Positions 5,587-5,657 of a DNA stretch of 5,657 nt are shown piece by piece. The notes beneath the pieces were generated by a model, which was not told the origin of the DNA, searched no databases, and saw only the letters and a program-made list of their open reading frames with translations. The position numbers were made by a program, and so were the translations under genes. The stretch's first letter is position 1. The number at the start of each line of letters is the position of its first letter. Source of the stretch: Roseovarius sp. (GTDB taxonomy: Bacteria; Pseudomonadota; Alphaproteobacteria; Rhodobacterales; Rhodobacteraceae); assembly GCA_021767845.1 (NCBI GenBank), contig JAASSQ010000193.1, positions 1 to 5,657 on the forward strand, read 5' to 3'.

Positions 5587-5657
5587 ATGACCGATACGAA
5601 ATTGAACTACATTGCCGGCGATTGGGTCGCCGGTGCCAACACGGTTGAAAACCGCAA
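5587..5657 (+). CDS. Aldehyde dehydrogenase, N-terminal fragment (runs off right edge)
   Basis: From ATG at 5587 there are 23 complete codons to the window end. They include NYIAGDWVAG (residues 7-16) and VENR (20-23), the usual opening of NAD(P)+-dependent aldehyde dehydrogenases, in which an N-terminal Y-I-x-G-x-W-V strand precedes an x-E-N-R/I-N-P turn. GGGGA at 5575-5579 lies 7 bases before the ATG, a good ribosome binding site. The catalytic cysteine and cofactor motifs are outside the window, so the substrate is unknown; the opening resembles 2-oxoglutarate semialdehyde dehydrogenase-like members, but that is only an impression. It is downstream of, and probably regulated by, the adjacent LysR-type protein. 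It could also begin an operon extending to the right. Confidence 0.8.
   Translation, partial: MTDTKLNYIAGDWVAGANTVENR

Overview
The window looks like the edge of a photosynthesis gene cluster from a high-GC alphaproteobacterium, most likely a Rhodobacterales member (an aerobic anoxygenic phototroph of the roseobacter group, or a Rhodobacter relative). This rests on the gene order crtA-bchI-bchD-bchO on one strand, the ketocarotenoid enzyme CrtA, and a consensus PpsR/CrtJ operator in front of crtA. These assignments come from recognising protein motifs and family gene order; no database search was run.

Layout. Positions 1-65 (minus strand) appear to hold the first 21 codons of a divergent gene, probably crtI (phytoene desaturase). 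Positions 66-176 are the divergent control region, with one perfect TGTC-N10-GACA box at 82-99. Four plus-strand genes follow: crtA (177-884), bchI (881-1885), bchD (1882-3570) and bchO (3574-4446). The first two junctions are ATGA stop/start overlaps and the third gap is 3 bases, so the four almost certainly form one transcription unit. After a 79-base gap comes a LysR-type regulator gene (4526-5407), then a 179-base intergenic region carrying several TTCAG/CTGAA half-sites. The first 23 codons of an aldehyde dehydrogenase gene (from 5587) run off the right edge.

How the genes work together. BchI and BchD are two of the three subunits of magnesium chelatase (the third, BchH, is not here). 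The enzyme inserts Mg2+ into protoporphyrin IX, the first committed step of bacteriochlorophyll synthesis. BchO is an alpha/beta-hydrolase-fold protein traditionally linked to the chelatase. CrtA adds the keto group that turns spheroidene into spheroidenone when oxygen is present. The single PpsR box would let a redox- and light-responsive repressor control crtA-bchIDO, and possibly crtI on the other side.

The LysR gene and aldehyde dehydrogenase do not belong to known photosynthesis functions and probably mark the cluster boundary. The repeated half-sites suggest the LysR protein controls both itself and the aldehyde dehydrogenase gene.

I saw no RNA gene, mobile element, CRISPR array or convincing intrinsic terminator, and no strong sign of an undescribed system. 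The most notable points are a probable AUU start codon for crtA, the shared palindromic operator, and the half-site array around the LysR gene.
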